From positions 1-33,687 of IMG/VR virus record IMGVR_UViG_3300008120_000165: a DNA stretch of 33,687 nucleotides. One strand, given 5' to 3'. Positions 21,548 to 27,111 of the stretch are shown here, piece after piece. This stretch comes from a virus. Under the pieces are notes generated by a model, which was not told the origin of the DNA, did not search any database, and worked only from the letters and a program-made list of their open reading frames with translations. Every line of letters begins with the position of its first letter. Position 1 is the stretch's first letter. Position numbers and translations under genes: made by a program.

Positions 21548-21563
21548 TATGTTATAATCAATC

Positions 21564-21582
21564 AAATTAATAAATTTGCTTT
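21564..21582 (+). promoter_or_regulatory. 19-nt leader element before 21583
   Basis: AAATTAATAAATTTGCTTT abuts the ATG at 21583 and matches 19052-19070 in 18 of 19 positions. It contains TAAATTTG, a perfect Bacteroidetes -7 form, but a TTGG 23 bp upstream is missing. Confidence 0.4.
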
Positions 21583-21846
21583 ATGGAAATATTAAGCATC
21601 AAAACAATGAATAGTACGGTGACCGAGATTATTGAAACAACGGATCATCAAAAGTTTATATTGGTTCAATCGTATAATAATGATGGTAGCGAGTTAAATT
21701 ATAGCGTATATGACTTTAAAGGCGTTGAGGTAACTAATGAACCCGAAATCGATGAGATGATGGGCCGTTATTTTAGTGTTAAGAGTGAATTGGAATCGGG
21801 GCTTTACAGCGATGAGGATATTGATGATCTCGACCCATTTAAGTAA
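21583..21846 (+). CDS. Hypothetical acidic protein
   Basis: The product has 87 residues. It is strand-rich at first (STVTEIIETTDHQKFILVQ) and ends in a very acidic tail (SDEDIDDLDPF). Last gene before the regulatory zone. No family is recognised. Confidence 0.6.
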   Translation: MEILSIKTMNSTVTEIIETTDHQKFILVQSYNNDGSELNYSVYDFKGVEVTNEPEIDEMMGRYFSVKSELESGLYSDEDIDDLDPFK

Positions 21847-22076
21847 TAACGTGTGTGACAAGCAATAAAGCGGGGGACCGCGGATACGTAGTTATGTATA
21901 GTAGTAGCTACGCATATCAATATTGTATGTGACAAATGATAAGCGAATGGGGACTGTCGGATTGTTGTGTCGTGTGCCCCTTTCGCCATGCCCAACCAAC
22001 CCTTTCGTATGACGCCTTATATAATTATATACGCACAGTTGGTTGTGGGTACGTAAGAAATGTTGGGAAACCAAAT
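21847..22076. other. Non-coding, GC-richer stretch with a diverged direct repeat
   Basis: No gene is supported here. Two similar units, near 21853-21886 and 21928-21962, share TGTGACAA, then a purine-rich stretch with GGGGAC and a GCGGAT/TCGGAT end. Between them is a TACGTAG/GTAGCTACG palindromic stretch. The base composition departs from the AT-rich surroundings. An RNA element or replication/regulatory region is possible. Confidence 0.4.
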
Positions 22077-22107
22077 TTGGTTTTGTGAATAAGGTGTCGT
22101 ACCTTCA
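22077..22107 (+). promoter_or_regulatory. Promoter with no clear gene behind it
   Basis: TTGGTTTTG and TACCTTCA keep the 23-bp offset. An ATG at its end opens only 16 codons. The transcript would begin with a G-rich stretch, run into the next promoter at 22175 and the gene at 22228. Confidence 0.6.
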
Positions 22108-22108
22108 T

Positions 22109-22136
22109 GGGGGTGGTGTGTGTGGGGGGGTGGGGG
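22109..22136 (+). other. G-rich tract, possible G-quadruplex
   Basis: Runs of five, seven and five G lie in 28 bases. This is striking in an AT-rich genome, and it lies at the expected transcription start of the promoter at 22077. Confidence 0.5.
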
Positions 22137-22174
22137 ATGATGAAAAAACATATATAAATCAATTAAAAGTAAAT

Positions 22175-22205
22175 GTGGTTACCTGAAAATCAGGTCGTAG
22201 ATTTA
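22175..22205 (+). promoter_or_regulatory. Promoter for 22228 with internal palindrome
   Basis: GTGGTTACC and TAGATTTA 23 bp on. Between the two boxes ACCTGA-AAA-TCAGGT is a perfect inverted repeat that might be an operator. Confidence 0.8.
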
Positions 22206-22227
22206 CGGTACACAAATAATAAAAAAT

Positions 22228-22446
22228 ATGAAACAAAAGTTAGTTAAAGTATACAAAGCGGATTTAGACGGTTTCTATAGTAATATAGTAATTGTAGAGG
22301 TGGATAAATCATTCGTAGATAATCAGCATACGTACTTCAAGTCGTTCAACGCATGTAAAAAGCATGTGGTTAGTACCCTTAAGGATATGGTTGATCAATA
22401 TAAGAAGAATTTAACGGAAATGAAAGCGTTAAAGAAATTCGATTAA
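22228..22446 (+). CDS. Hypothetical protein
   Basis: The product has 72 residues, with a strand-rich front (LVKVYKADLDGFYSNIVIVE) and a charged helix at the end. It has its own promoter, and the next promoter begins 3 nt after its stop. No family is recognised. Confidence 0.6.
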   Translation: MKQKLVKVYKADLDGFYSNIVIVEVDKSFVDNQHTYFKSFNACKKHVVSTLKDMVDQYKKNLTEMKALKKFD

Positions 22447-22449
22447 GAT

Positions 22450-22480
22450 TTGGTTACCCGAAACAGTGGTCGTATCTTTA
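22450..22480 (+). promoter_or_regulatory. Promoter for the AT-hook gene 22527
   Basis: TTGGTTACC and TATCTTTA with the standard offset. The leader ends AAAGGTTATG. Confidence 0.82.
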
Positions 22481-22526
22481 CGTCACGCAAGTAAGTAAAC
22501 AATAAACAATAAATAAAACAAAGGTT

Positions 22527-22733
22527 ATGTCAAGTAAAAAAACACAAACAACAGAAGCAACAGCAACACCAACAGTAAAACGTGGTCGTCCTGTAATTGA
22601 AGGATCAGCTCGTCAAGCTCGTTTGGCACGTTGGGAATCACTTAAAGCACAAGGTTTTACCGTACGTGCTGGTCGTCCTAAAGGTAGCACTAAGAAAGCT
22701 ACAGCTGATACTACTGCTACTACAAGTAAGTAA
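22527..22733 (+). CDS. Small AT-hook protein
   Basis: The product has 68 residues. VKRGRPVIEG (about residues 17-26) and RAGRPKGSTKK (about residues 48-58) are two AT-hook-like GRP motifs around a basic helix (RQARLARWESLKAQGF). It should bind AT-rich DNA in the minor groove. It has a strong promoter and a strong terminator, so it is a single-gene, probably abundant product. Confidence 0.72.
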   Translation: MSSKKTQTTEATATPTVKRGRPVIEGSARQARLARWESLKAQGFTVRAGRPKGSTKKATADTTATTSK

Positions 22734-22749
22734 TCAGTATACCTCATCC

Positions 22750-22800
22750 GTCACCATTTACCCTACCCCCTAACACCGGTTGTTGGGGGTAGGGGGTGAC
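22750..22800 (+). terminator. Large GC-rich hairpin after the AT-hook gene
   Basis: CCTACCCCC pairs with GGGGGTAGG around an A/C/G/T-rich loop, closed outside by GTCACC/GGTGAC. It is a very stable hairpin, although no T run follows directly. Confidence 0.7.
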
Positions 22801-22831
22801 AATATTTAAATTAAAATTAAATTAACGGTAT

Positions 22832-23089
22832 ATGAGTAACAACAAAGCATTGCTAGCGTATTTGAATGAGTTCAAGGCTGAGCTACAAGAAATGTATGAG
22901 GACTTCGATAGTGAATTGTCCCACAATGAAAATGACGGTATATATCAAGATGCCTACGAGTTAGTCGGTAAGCAAGTTGATGATGCGATTGCTGGCGTGG
23001 AAACACTAATCAGCGACATTGAAGACGGTAAGTACGATGAGTACACCGGCGACGATGAAGACTACCAAGAATACGGTGGCAACGAATAA
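22832..23089 (+). CDS. Very acidic hypothetical protein
   Basis: The product has 85 residues with many Asp/Glu (EMYEDFDSELSHNEND; DEYTGDDEDYQEYGG) and few basic residues. Such charge suits a DNA mimic or protein inhibitor, but that is speculation. It follows the hairpin at 22750; no promoter of the main class is seen before it. Confidence 0.6.
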   Translation: MSNNKALLAYLNEFKAELQEMYEDFDSELSHNENDGIYQDAYELVGKQVDDAIAGVETLISDIEDGKYDEYTGDDEDYQEYGGNE

Positions 23090-23272
23090 GCTTGTCTAAG
23101 CTTGTCCTTTTTCGTTCGTAAGCGTCCTTTATCGGGGCGCGCGCGGACGCGCTTGACCTCCCCCGCCCATTGACGTCCATATACGTGGCGGTGTCGGGAG
23201 AAGGACTTATGATATAAAAACAGATAAAGTACGGTACCCGATGCCGACAATATATCCTTATATACAACCAAT
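23090..23272. other. GC-rich non-coding stretch with hairpins before the tRNA-like gene
   Basis: No gene is supported. AAGCTTGTC is repeated in tandem at the start. AAGCGTCC (about 23119) can pair with GGACGCGCTT, and CTCCC-CCGCC (about 23158) with GGCGG-GGGAG (ending 23201). The composition is far more GC-rich than the rest of the window. It may be a structured RNA or a terminator region. Confidence 0.4.
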
Positions 23273-23344
23273 AGTTAGGTAGTGTAATGGTGAACACATC
23301 CGAAGGAAACGGAGGAGTTGCAGGTTCGAATCCTGTCCTAACTA
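23273..23344 (+). tRNA. tRNA-like gene with abnormal anticodon loop
   Basis: The cloverleaf is clear at three arms: acceptor AGTTAGG/CCTAACT, D arm GTGT/ACAC with GG in the loop, and T arm GCAGG-TTCGAAT-CCTGT. The anticodon arm is poor: TCCG/CGGA with loop AAGGAAA lacks the U normally at position 33, and the fifth pair (A with G) fails. Read as is, the anticodon would be GGA (Ser), but the long variable arm of tRNA-Ser is missing. No CCA is encoded. It may be a real tRNA with odd decoding, a decayed tRNA, or a tRNA mimic. Confidence 0.65.
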
Positions 23345-23348
23345 CTAC

Positions 23349-23412
23349 AGTAAAATGTGTCTGTTAGCAGTAAAACATATCTATTACGCGCTCCCCTTAG
23401 TAAAACATGTCT
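23349..23412 (+). repeat. Three phased AGTAAAACATGTCT repeats
   Basis: 14-nt units start at 23349, 23369 and 23399, that is 20 and 30 bp apart, whole helical turns. The third is AGTAAAACATGTCT; the others differ at one to three positions. They lie directly after the tRNA-like gene. Protein binding on one face of DNA is a likely meaning. Confidence 0.65.
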
Positions 23413-23505
23413 CCGGTTATACCCTTTTGGGTACGACCTTTTATTCACGTAACCAAAGAAGCTTACGGATTTTTTGCGTCGATGCATATATCCGTATATC
23501 ATATG

Positions 23506-23534
23506 TATAGAGCGTTAGAAACGCGCGCTCTATA
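23506..23534. repeat. 29-nt palindrome, isolated copy
   Basis: TATAGAGCG and CGCTCTATA pair perfectly over 9 bp around an 11-nt centre. It is the same 29-nt family as at 4513 and 11959-12085 and ends 29 nt before a promoter. Confidence 0.78.
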
Positions 23535-23563
23535 AACTTCGCAAAAGAAATGTTACGAAACGC

Positions 23564-23594
23564 TTGGTTACCCAAGAGATGCAGCGTACCTTTA
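23564..23594 (+). promoter_or_regulatory. Promoter downstream of the isolated palindrome
   Basis: TTGGTTACC and TACCTTTA with the standard offset. The leader ends AAAGTTATG at the 17-codon ORF at 23627. Confidence 0.8.
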
Positions 23595-23626
23595 TGGATG
23601 CCGATAAGGCAGTAAAGATAAAAGTT

Positions 23627-23680
23627 ATGAATAAAAGAACAGTGAAAAGCAGATTTGGTTATGTTAGAAATTGTTCGTAA
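23627..23680 (+). CDS. 17-residue basic minigene (doubtful)
   Basis: ATG in the usual AAAGTTATG context opens MNKRTVKSRFGYVRNCS and stops inside the next promoter. The position after promoter and leader is like a real gene, but the length is tiny. It could be a leader peptide or a remnant. Confidence 0.3.
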   Translation: MNKRTVKSRFGYVRNCS

Positions 23681-23685
23681 CTTTA
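23655..23685 (+). promoter_or_regulatory. Promoter for 23719
   Basis: TTGGTTATG and TAACTTTA with the standard offset, overlapping the end of the minigene. It lies 91 bp after the previous promoter. Confidence 0.78.
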
Positions 23686-23718
23686 CGGCACACGATTAAG
23701 AAATTAAAAATTAAAAAT

Positions 23719-23967
23719 ATGAAAGTAGAATTGAGTTTGAGTGAGTTGAATGAGTTGATTTATGGATTAGGCATTGCTCAGTTTAGTGGTAAGATGGTTA
23801 ACAAAGAAGTTGCCAGTAAGTTAGAGATGAAATTGCGTGATGAATTAGATAAGGAAATTAAGCGCAAAGATGAATGGGATGCTTATGTAAATCAGAAATG
23901 CGAAGAAGATGCTATTCGCCACGAATTAAATTTTAAAAGAAATTATGCGTACAAAGGTGACTATTAA
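23719..23967 (+). CDS. Hypothetical charged helical protein
   Basis: The product has 82 residues from the ATG at 23719. It is helical, with LSLSELNELIYGLGIAQFSG, then a Lys/Glu coiled stretch (KLRDELDKEIKRKDEWDAYV). It overlaps the next small gene by 23 bp. No family is recognised. Confidence 0.63.
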   Translation: MKVELSLSELNELIYGLGIAQFSGKMVNKEVASKLEMKLRDELDKEIKRKDEWDAYVNQKCEEDAIRHELNFKRNYAYKGDY

Positions 23968-24091
23968 TCACGGCTCAGGTAAACGCAAAGAGCAAGTTGC
24001 TCAAGGTGCGTACGATGGTAGATTTCGCCCTCGTGTGATAAAAGATAAAAAGAAACATGCCGCAAAAAATTGGGCACGTAAATCAAAATAA
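23945..24091 (+). CDS. Small basic protein (GSGKRKEQVAQGAYDG type)
   Basis: The product has 48 residues, very basic. INHGSGKRKEQVAQGAYDGRF and FRPRVIKDKKKHAAKN look like a conserved short phage protein pattern I have seen in other phage genomes, without a known role. It starts inside the 23719 gene. Confidence 0.55.
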   Translation: MRTKVTINHGSGKRKEQVAQGAYDGRFRPRVIKDKKKHAAKNWARKSK

Positions 24092-24108
24092 AAATTAAAA
24101 TAAAGGTT

Positions 24109-24342
24109 ATGAACAACGGAATTAAAAGTTTTAGAATTGAAGAAAATAATTTAATGGCAACCAAAGATTTAGGTGATTTTGGTGGACCCAACCAATGGCA
24201 TCTTTGGGTTAAAACAAAGGATGGTCATTGGGATGATATACAGTGGATGAATGTGAATAAAATCCAACAGTTTTTCACCACGAAATTACCCGTATATAAG
24301 GAGTATTTACCTAAAAACAAACCACAATATCAATTAGCTTAA
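24109..24342 (+). CDS. Hypothetical protein
   Basis: The product has 77 residues, starting in the AAAGGTTATG context. DLGDFGGPNQWHLWVKTKDG has several Trp. One base separates its stop from the next ATG. No family is recognised. Confidence 0.6.
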   Translation: MNNGIKSFRIEENNLMATKDLGDFGGPNQWHLWVKTKDGHWDDIQWMNVNKIQQFFTTKLPVYKEYLPKNKPQYQLA

Positions 24343-24343
24343 T

Positions 24344-24508
24344 ATGAAAAAAGAATTTAAAATGTTAGTCGACACGGCTAAACAAGCCGAAGACGTTATG
24401 TTACGTTTCGTTGATGCCGGATTAAGTAAATCATCCACGATTAGTTGTTGGGCTAAAGAAACTCCAAACGGCAAACACCTCGTTACGTTTATTGTGACAA
24501 CAAAGTAA
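24344..24508 (+). CDS. Small hypothetical protein
   Basis: The product has 54 residues: a helix (FKMLVDTAKQAEDVMLRFVD) followed by two strands (TISCWAKET; HLVTFIVTTK), as in small alpha-beta domains. The next promoter follows 2 nt after its stop. Confidence 0.57.
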   Translation: MKKEFKMLVDTAKQAEDVMLRFVDAGLSKSSTISCWAKETPNGKHLVTFIVTTK

Positions 24509-24510
24509 AT

Positions 24511-24541
24511 TTGGTTATCCAAAATATTAGTCGTATCTTTA
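24511..24541 (+). promoter_or_regulatory. Promoter for 24565
   Basis: TTGGTTATCC and TATCTTTA with the standard offset. The leader ends AGGTTATG. Confidence 0.82.
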
Positions 24542-24564
24542 CGCAAATTAAAATTAAATAGGTT

Positions 24565-25056
24565 ATGAAAGTTATTGAAATCCCCGCTGCTATTGTTCCA
24601 CGTAAAGCATTTCAGCTTAACGATGATGAACAGCATTTAACTGAGTTTAAACCTGGTATTGAAGTGCTTCCTGCACAATATGCTGATAGCGATACCAATA
24701 ATACCCCCGTTTTCTATTTTGTTCAGCGCCACGAACCTAATACTCCGTATTGGAAGGAAGGTGGTTACGAATGTAATGATTCTAATGGTGCCCGTCGCGC
24801 ATTTTACCTTGATTCACTTATTGTACACCCAAAATATTTTAAGCGTAAAGCCAAAGCAAAAGCTATTTTAGAGCGTAAGGGTACAGGTAAGCGAGGTCGT
24901 CCACGTAAAGATCCATCTCAGTTGCAACAACCAAAAGTGTATGTACCAACAGGAGGTAAACGAGGACGTCCCCGTAAAGACCCTAATACATTACAAGCAC
25001 CTAAAGTTTATATCCCAACAGGTGGTAAGCGTGGTCGCCCAAGAAAACAATCGTAA
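24565..25056 (+). CDS. Triple AT-hook protein
   Basis: The product has 163 residues. The first 100 form an unrecognised strand-rich domain (PVFYFVQRHEPNTPYWKEGG). The tail has three AT-hooks, KRGRPRK, at about 109, 134 and 156, spaced by 22-25 residues with near-identical linkers (PTGGKRGRPRK). It should bind several AT tracts at once and could bridge or coat the genome. The linkers show recent internal duplication. Confidence 0.72.
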   Translation: MKVIEIPAAIVPRKAFQLNDDEQHLTEFKPGIEVLPAQYADSDTNNTPVFYFVQRHEPNTPYWKEGGYECNDSNGARRAFYLDSLIVHPKYFKRKAKAKAILERKGTGKRGRPRKDPSQLQQPKVYVPTGGKRGRPRKDPNTLQAPKVYIPTGGKRGRPRKQS

Positions 25057-25086
25057 ATTTAATAAATAAAATAAAATAAAGGTTAT

Positions 25087-25758
25087 ATGAAACAATTTAA
25101 ACAATCAAACAAATCTCCCGTTGGTACATCATTTCATGATGATGTTATAAACACTACTGTAAACAAACTTATTAAAGTATTAGGTAAACCTCAATACGAT
25201 TCTAATGACGGCCGTGACAAAATTAACTTTGAGTGGAATATGGAATTAGCTGATGGTAATGTGTTTACTGTTTATGATTATAAAGAGTATCGAAAATTGG
25301 ATTTAGACGAAATTGTTGAATGGCATATTGGTGGTAAGCATCCTGATGTTACTGGTAGAGCTAAAATTTGTATTAAGCAAGATCTTGAGCAAGTTAAGGA
25401 TGAATGGGATATGGTTATAGATAACTACAAGAAAACTATGTTGGATCACTATCATCGCTTCACTGAATGGGATCAAGATCACCAACCGCTACTTAATTTT
25501 CTAAAAGCATACTACGAAGCACCTGTTGCTTTGCCTGTAGTAGAATATCCTGAAGTTGAAGATCATACTACATATACAACTAATATTTTTACTTTAAGTT
25601 ATAAAGGTAAAGATTATATTGTTCGTTGGAATGAATCATTTGATGATTACTTTACTAATGAATTTGAAATTGAATGTACTAGCGGAGGTGAAATTGATGA
25701 TGATACTGAAGAAATGTTAATCAATATCTGTACACCATTAGTTAAAACAGTTAAGTAA
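25087..25758 (+). CDS. Hypothetical acidic protein
   Basis: The product has 223 residues. It has alternating helices and strands with Trp- and Asp-rich stretches (FEWNMELADGNVFTVYDYKE; EWDQDHQPLLNFLKAYY). A second half (YKGKDYIVRWNESFDDYF) resembles small strand domains. No family is recognised. It is the largest unknown of this part. Confidence 0.65.
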   Translation: MKQFKQSNKSPVGTSFHDDVINTTVNKLIKVLGKPQYDSNDGRDKINFEWNMELADGNVFTVYDYKEYRKLDLDEIVEWHIGGKHPDVTGRAKICIKQDLEQVKDEWDMVIDNYKKTMLDHYHRFTEWDQDHQPLLNFLKAYYEAPVALPVVEYPEVEDHTTYTTNIFTLSYKGKDYIVRWNESFDDYFTNEFEIECTSGGEIDDDTEEMLINICTPLVKTVK

Positions 25759-25800
25759 TATATACGTATAAAAACATTGTTAAAAGTCAAAGCAAAGGTT

Positions 25801-25992
25801 ATGTTCAACGAAGTTATATTTTGGAAAGAAAATTTTACTGATGGTGAAGCTAAAGGTGGTTTCTTTGTTAGAGCAGTAGAACTTAAAAAATTCCTAGAAA
25901 TAGTTGAACAAGCAGAACATGGAGGTGAAGTAGTTGGCCTCCGATTTAGTGATAATAATTTAGAAATAATTGTAAACCCTAAAAATGGATAA
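25801..25992 (+). CDS. Hypothetical protein
   Basis: The product has 63 residues from the ATG at 25801, chosen for its AAAGGTTATG context over a TTG 24 bases upstream. It appears strand-rich with a helix (AVELKKFLEIVEQAEHG). The next gene overlaps it by 8 bp. Confidence 0.6.
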   Translation: MFNEVIFWKENFTDGEAKGGFFVRAVELKKFLEIVEQAEHGGEVVGLRFSDNNLEIIVNPKNG

Positions 25993-26197
25993 GCATATGT
26001 TAAACAACATTACACTTGAACGTTTTGAGCAAATTGAAAATGAACGTGCTAAAACATTTAATGACCCTGCGTTTATTAAATGGATGAGAAAATTAAAAGT
26101 ATCTCGTTTGGCAACTAATCCTAATGCTATGGAACAAACACGCCGTGCAATGGAGGATTATAATTTTTCAAACTATAAATTTCCTAAAGTTAAATGA
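25985..26197 (+). CDS. Hypothetical basic protein
   Basis: The product has 70 residues, helical and basic (ERFEQIENERAKTFNDP; KWMRKLKVSRLATNP). It overlaps the next gene by ATGA. No family is recognised. Confidence 0.58.
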   Translation: MDKHMLNNITLERFEQIENERAKTFNDPAFIKWMRKLKVSRLATNPNAMEQTRRAMEDYNFSNYKFPKVK

Positions 26198-26697
26198 ACA
26201 AATTCGAACGCATAACGCCTGAACAAGCACACTACTATAAAGTGTTAGATCCTGATAAGTTATCTTCAGAAGAGATATGCCGTAAAGCTACTGCGTTTAC
26301 CCTTACTCCAAGTACTGAACCAGGATGGGATAATTGGGAAGATGTTACTTATTATCAAGAGTCACCTGTTGATGCTGATGGTAACTTAAAACCAACTGAA
26401 TTTGTTTATGTATTAGTAAATAAATCTATTCCTGGGATGGTTAAAATAGGAATGACAGTACGTGATGTAGATGAACGTGCTAAAGAAATATCTGGTGCTA
26501 CTGGTGTACCAACACCTTGGGTTCCTGTTTATTCATTTCAATGTTTTAATTCATATAAATTAGAACAGGAAATACATTCTTATCTTGATGCTATTCGTGT
26601 TAATGCAAATAGAGAAATGTTTGCTATGTCATCTATAGATGCAATCAAAATTGTTAAACAATTAGGAGAAAAATATACTCAATATGAACCCAGCTAA
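26194..26697 (+). CDS. T5orf172/Mug113-type GIY-YIG nuclease
   Basis: The product has 167 residues. FVYVLVNKSIPGMVKIGMT (about residues 68-86) is the GIY-YIG strand pair in its T5orf172 form (YVL...KIG.T). ERAKEISGATGVPTPWVPV supplies the following Arg-containing helix, and LEQEIHSYLDAIRVNANREMF the conserved Glu-His and later strand. The first 65 residues are a separate, acidic, unrecognised part. It may be a mobile-type or phage-defence nuclease. Confidence 0.8.
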   Translation: MNKFERITPEQAHYYKVLDPDKLSSEEICRKATAFTLTPSTEPGWDNWEDVTYYQESPVDADGNLKPTEFVYVLVNKSIPGMVKIGMTVRDVDERAKEISGATGVPTPWVPVYSFQCFNSYKLEQEIHSYLDAIRVNANREMFAMSSIDAIKIVKQLGEKYTQYEPS

Positions 26698-26923
26698 TCT
26701 AAGACGTTACGCATTTCGTAAACACGATATTAAGTTAAAGCAAGAATCCGCTTCAGATGAAAACTTTGTTATTAATAAAATAACAGATATTCTTGAAGCA
26801 AATGGTGTTGATGAACAAACAATCAACAACTACATTAATGATATATTTAGCTTCGATAGTTATGAGCCGTACGCTGAAATGAGTGAACAAAACATACTAC
26901 AAGATTTTTATGGATGGAGATGA
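26684..26923 (+). CDS. Hypothetical protein
   Basis: The product has 79 residues, overlapping the nuclease by 14 bp. The N-terminus is basic and the rest acidic (FVINKITDILEANGVDEQ). No family is recognised. Confidence 0.58.
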   Translation: MNPANLRRYAFRKHDIKLKQESASDENFVINKITDILEANGVDEQTINNYINDIFSFDSYEPYAEMSEQNILQDFYGWR

Positions 26924-26924
26924 T

Positions 26925-27083
26925 ATGATAATTATTTTTTTCGCATATATGATGATTGGGTGTTTAGTAATTTGTGTTGAATTAGAAAATGCTCCCACAT
27001 ATGATGAAGTAAATGATAAATTCATTTATAAAGAGTGGTACACCATATTTGGAATTAAGATAAAAAGAAATAAGAAAAAATAG
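26925..27083 (+). CDS. Small single-pass membrane protein
   Basis: The product has 52 residues from the ATG at 26925. Residues 2-18 are hydrophobic (IIIFFAYMMIGCLVICV), followed by a charged tail ending KIKRNKKK. A longer in-frame start overlaps the previous gene and is less likely. It is the last gene before the ncRNA region. Confidence 0.52.
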   Translation: MIIIFFAYMMIGCLVICVELENAPTYDEVNDKFIYKEWYTIFGIKIKRNKKK

Positions 27084-27102
27084 CGTTTTTGGATATTTTT
27101 AT

Positions 27103-27111
27103 ATATTTATA
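27103..27111 (+). promoter_or_regulatory. ATATTTAT box before the ncRNA
   Basis: ATATTTATA within TATATATTTATAG. It is the best candidate promoter box for the RNA at about 27112-27450. Read on the other strand it equals TATAAATAT, the T4 late promoter form, but no genes lie on that side. Confidence 0.4.

Noticed and set aside
23273-23344. Phage integration site at the tRNA-like gene
   Set aside because: No integrase gene and no second copy of the tRNA end in the window.
23413-23443. GGTTATACCC-TTTT-GGGTACGACC as a fourteenth promoter
   Set aside because: It resembles a decayed member, but the TTGG and TAnnTTTA boxes do not fit at the fixed 23-bp spacing.
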